Assembly: GCA_003223595.1 (NCBI GenBank)
Contig: QHVR01000579.1
Coordinates: forward strand, 1-8,165
Length of the DNA: 8,165 bases
Source of the DNA: Acidobacteriota bacterium
GTDB taxonomy: Bacteria > Acidobacteriota > Terriglobia > Terriglobales > Acidobacteriaceae
Reading direction: 5' to 3'
The notes beneath the pieces were generated by a model. It made no database searches and was not told where the DNA came from. It saw only the letters and a list, made by a program, of their open reading frames with translations. Below, in pieces: positions 6,451-8,165 of the stretch; the first letter of the stretch is position 1, and every line of letters begins with the position of its first letter. The position numbers were made by a program, and so were the translations under genes.

Positions 6451-6704
6451 AATGCTCTGAGTTCCTTCACGAGCTGACCAGTTATCTGGACGGCGTTCTC
6501 GACGAAAAAACCAAAGTCGAGTTGGAAAATCATCTTTCCTGGTGCCACAACTGCTACGTCGTTTGCGACACTACCAAGAAGACCATCGAGATCTATCGCG
6601 ACTCGCAGCTCTACGAATTGCCCGACGACCTCCGCAGCCGGTTGCGTTCGGCGATTATGACCAAGTGCCAGCAGCAGAAGAAGCGCGGCCCTCAGAGCGT
6701 GTAA
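6447..6704 (+). CDS. Small soluble zinc-finger anti-sigma factor
   Basis: Probable cytoplasmic partner that holds the upstream ECF sigma factor inactive. The 85-aa product matches the zinc-binding anti-sigma (ZAS, zf-HC2) domain: it begins CSEFLHELTSYLDGVLD, then has the HxxxCxxC signature at His29, Cys33 and Cys36, with Cys3 as a likely fourth ligand. The remainder is helical (KKTIEIYRDSQLYELPDDLR). There is no transmembrane helix or periplasmic domain, so it should be a soluble, possibly redox- or zinc-responsive, anti-sigma rather than a membrane type released by proteolysis. The start is GTG 6447, overlapping the sigma-factor stop by 4 nt, with GGAG at 6433-6436 about 10 nt upstream. Sigma/anti-sigma pairs are normally co-transcribed and autoregulated; that is inferred from gene order. 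Confidence 0.86.
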   Translation: MKCSEFLHELTSYLDGVLDEKTKVELENHLSWCHNCYVVCDTTKKTIEIYRDSQLYELPDDLRSRLRSAIMTKCQQQKKRGPQSV

Positions 6705-6727
6705 CCTTTCCCGATCAATCTATCCAG

Positions 6728-6767
6728 GGACAGCCGCCGCCGGCTGTCCGGTCGAGCGCAGCTCGAC
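6728..6767 (+). terminator. Two strong back-to-back hairpins after the anti-sigma gene
   Basis: Hairpin 1: GGACAGCCG (6728-6736) and CGGCTGTCC (6741-6749), a perfect 9-bp stem with a 4-nt loop. Hairpin 2: GTCGAGC (6751-6757) and GCTCGAC (6761-6767), a perfect 7-bp stem with a 3-nt loop. They sit 23 bases past the anti-sigma stop, one base apart. No T-run follows, so they fit a factor-dependent stop, an mRNA 3'-end stabiliser or a REP-like extragenic palindrome at least as well as an intrinsic terminator. Confidence 0.5.
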
Positions 6768-6770
6768 GGC

Positions 6771-7079
6771 TCTCTCGATGCCTAAACGTCCCGATGTCCC
6801 CCAGCCAATACCCATGCAGCTTTGCTATCCGGAGTGCAAAATAGTTCACTTCCAGGTCCCGGTAGAGGTCTGAGCCGGCCGGTAACTTCCTTCCATCCAA
6901 GAACTTCCATCGCGGCCCATAGCTTGCAATAGCACCGGGGTGGGAAACCTAAACCTTTTTGGGAATCCGTGAATCTAAGTAGATGAGTGCTCCTGTAATT
7001 GCCGTAGCTGTGGAGGGGGCGGGCACTCTCAGGTAGAAACCCAGGTTCGACATACACCGCTCGGTATGGAAGGTGGGTT
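6771..7079. other. Gene-free region and leader of the 77-aa gene
   Basis: No convincing coding sequence. Two minus-strand frames (6715-6900 and 6782-7057) lack a ribosome-binding site and recognisable motifs. Short repeats seen: AACTTCC at 6884-6890 and 6902-6908; tandem AAACCT at 6945-6956; GAATC at 6963-6967 and 6971-6975; and a dyad ATCTA-AG-TAGAT at 6973-6984. An ATG at 6983 opens a 17-codon frame ending TAG 7034-7036. No consensus sigma-70 promoter is clear. Confidence 0.5.
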
Positions 7080-7313
7080 ATGATTGCAAAACTGGTCGAA
7101 GCGTTTTTCGGCTGCAGACACTCTCGTTACAGCTTCCCCGTCACAGTTCGCCGCGCCAAACGCCGCCCTGAGGCCGCGGCCCTTACGGGTACCTACGTAG
7201 CTTGCCTCGATTGCGGCAAAGAATTCGCATACGACTGGCAGCAGATGAAGGTGATCACGTCGCCGGAACGGCACCGCGAGCGCCTGGCAGAACTGGCCAA
7301 GCACGCTGTCTAA
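7080..7313 (+). CDS. Small putative zinc-binding protein of unknown function (CxH / CxxC)
   Basis: Encodes 77 residues. Cys12-x-His14 near the N-terminus (FFGCRHSRYSFP) and Cys42-x-x-Cys45 (YVACLDCGKEFAYDW) together make a plausible zinc-ribbon-like site, separated by a basic loop. The C-terminal 25 residues are a charged helix. No signal peptide or membrane segment. The ATG at 7080 has a good ribosome-binding site, AAGGTGG about 4 nt upstream, which supports a real gene. The CxH...YVxCLDCGKEFxYDW pattern matches, from memory, small proteins common in acidobacterial genomes and of no known function; I cannot name the family. It lies alone between the sigma operon and convergent gltA and ends just before a terminator hairpin. 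Nucleic-acid or protein binding is possible but unsupported. Confidence 0.75.
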   Translation: MIAKLVEAFFGCRHSRYSFPVTVRRAKRRPEAAALTGTYVACLDCGKEFAYDWQQMKVITSPERHRERLAELAKHAV

Positions 7314-7344
7314 AGTTCGGGCGCAAGACGCCCAAGTAAGAGAA

Positions 7345-7370
7345 AGCCCTGGACGTATTCGCCCAGGGCT
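7345..7370. terminator. Bidirectional terminator hairpin between convergent genes
   Basis: AGCCCTGG (7345-7352) and CCAGGGCT (7363-7370) form a perfect 8-bp stem with a 10-nt loop. On the minus strand TTTCTCTT follows directly, and on the plus strand the T-rich CGCTTGTTTG follows. The position between the 77-aa gene stop (7313) and the gltA stop (7402) suits both transcripts. A smaller hairpin, GGGCG/CGCCC at 7319-7333, precedes it on the plus strand. Confidence 0.7.
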
Positions 7371-7401
7371 CGCTTGTTTGCAGATCTGCTAGCTAGCTCC
7401 G

Positions 7402-8165
7402 CTAGCGCGTTGGATAATCAGCCGGAATCGGTACCGGCACGCGCTTGTCAAGCGGAACAAACTCGCGTTCTGCCGAGCCAGTGTAAACCTGCCGCGGTCG
7501 CGCAATTTTCTGCTCCGGATCGTTCATCAGTTCTTCCCACTGCGCCAGCCATCCCGCTGTCCGCGGAATCGCGAATAGCACCGTGAACATCTCCGGACGG
7601 AATCCCATCGCCTGGTACATGATCCCCGAATAGAAATCAACGTTGGGATACAGCTTGCGCTTCACGAAGTACTCGTCTTCAAGCGCGATGCGCTCCAGTT
7701 CTAGGGCAATGTCGAGCTTGGAATTACGTCCCGTGACTTCGAACACCTGCTCGGCGCTCCAGCGGATAATCTTGGCTCGCGGGTCGTAGTTCTTATAGAT
7801 CCGGTGGCCGAAGCCCATCAGCTTGATCTTCCCTTCCTTCACCCGCTTGATGTAGGCGGGAACGTGATCTTTCGTTCCAATCTCATCCAGCATCTTCAGA
7901 ACTTCTTCATTGGCTCCGCCATGCAGCGTGCCAGCAAGCGCTGAAGCCGCCGAAGCCACTGCCAGGTAAGGATCGGTTTCCGAACTGCCGACTGACCGCA
8001 TTGCGCTCGTACTGCAGTTCTGTTCGTGATCGGCATGCAGGATGAAGAGGATGTCCAGAGCACGCGCAATCGCGGGATGCGCCACATACTTCGGCTCGAC
8101 CATCTTCCACAGCATGTTCATGAAATTCTCGGTGTAGCTCAGGTCGTTGTCGGGATAGACATACG
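7402..8165 (-). CDS. gltA: Citrate synthase, C-terminal part (5' end outside window)
   Basis: Condenses oxaloacetate and acetyl-CoA to citrate, the first step of the TCA cycle. About 254 C-terminal residues are present out of a usual length near 430; the frame is open through the right edge. The family's active-site blocks are intact: the histidine-containing LHADHEQNCSTSAMR, the histidine of LHGGANEEVL, and the aspartate of YPNVDFYSG, plus LMGFGHRIYKNYDPRA and the closing FAIPRTAGWLAQWEE and IARPRQVYTG. The pattern matches bacterial type II (GltA) enzymes. An internal ATG at 8121 is not the start because conserved sequence (YPDNDLSYTENF) continues upstream of it. The stop is TAG at 7404-7402, 31 bp past the terminator hairpin. 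No sign of disruption. Confidence 0.97.
   Translation of the reverse strand, partial: YVYPDNDLSYTENFMNMLWKMVEPKYVAHPAIARALDILFILHADHEQNCSTSAMRSVGSSETDPYLAVASAASALAGTLHGGANEEVLKMLDEIGTKDHVPAYIKRVKEGKIKLMGFGHRIYKNYDPRAKIIRWSAEQVFEVTGRNSKLDIALELERIALEDEYFVKRKLYPNVDFYSGIMYQAMGFRPEMFTVLFAIPRTAGWLAQWEELMNDPEQKIARPRQVYTGSAEREFVPLDKRVPVPIPADYPTR

Noticed and set aside
6715..6900. Minus-strand 61-codon frame through the double hairpin
   Set aside because: It runs through both perfect stems, has no Shine-Dalgarno and no known motif.
6782..7057. Minus-strand 91-codon frame upstream of the 77-aa gene
   Set aside because: Composition and lack of motif or initiation signal suggest chance; it also covers the leader of the opposite gene.
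7381..7406. Cluster of 6-8-bp palindromes (CAGATCTG, AGCTAGCT, GCTAGC)
   Set aside because: Short, no consistent spacing, next to a terminator; most likely chance.
1..8165. CRISPR arrays, tRNA/rRNA genes, insertion sequences, integrase sites
   Set aside because: No regularly spaced repeats, no cloverleaf-like sequence with a GGTTCGAATCC-type arm, and no transposase or integrase coding sequence seen.

Overview
The window looks like ordinary chromosome from a GC-rich, Gram-negative-type bacterium. The best guess is an acidobacterium (Terriglobia/Koribacter-like). Reasons are the mix of housekeeping genes (ileS-lspA, gltA), a periplasmic Slt-type lytic transglycosylase beside a GAF-domain protein, an ECF sigma factor coupled to a very small soluble zinc-finger anti-sigma protein, and a small CxH...CxxC protein of a kind I associate with Acidobacteria. 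This is inference from gene content, not a computed assignment. No mobile element, phage gene, tRNA, rRNA or CRISPR array is visible.

Layout, left to right. (1) 2-1458, plus strand: the 3' part of ileS, overlapping lspA by ATGA. (2) 1459-1873: a 415-bp gene-free gap between convergent genes, with several perfect inverted repeats but no clear terminator. (3) 1874-5466, minus strand: a GAF-domain/helical protein gene followed by a large TPR + SLT lytic transglycosylase gene, probably one operon. (4) 5467-5766: divergent control region, with a perfect TATAAT facing the GAF gene and small hairpins at both start codons. (5) 5767-6704, plus strand: ECF sigma factor and zinc-finger anti-sigma gene, overlapping by 4 nt (GTGA). 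(6) 6705-7079: gene-free, opening with two strong back-to-back hairpins and ending in a leader with a possible 17-codon uORF. (7) 7080-7313, plus strand: 77-aa CxH/CxxC putative zinc protein. (8) 7345-7370: bidirectional terminator hairpin. (9) 7402-8165, minus strand: C-terminal part of citrate synthase, running off the right edge.

Functionally there are four themes: isoleucyl-tRNA charging, lipoprotein signal-peptide cleavage, peptidoglycan turnover, and an ECF sigma/anti-sigma switch; citrate synthase is the entry to the TCA cycle. The divergent placement of the sigma pair and the GAF-transglycosylase pair makes shared envelope-stress control possible but unproven. I do not see a clear new biological system. 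The points most worth a second look are the GAF protein's conserved-looking C-terminal domain, the lysine/arginine-rich tail of the transglycosylase, the orphan operator-like dyad at 1657-1674, the hairpins at both divergent start codons, the double hairpin after the anti-sigma gene, and the leader of the 77-aa gene.
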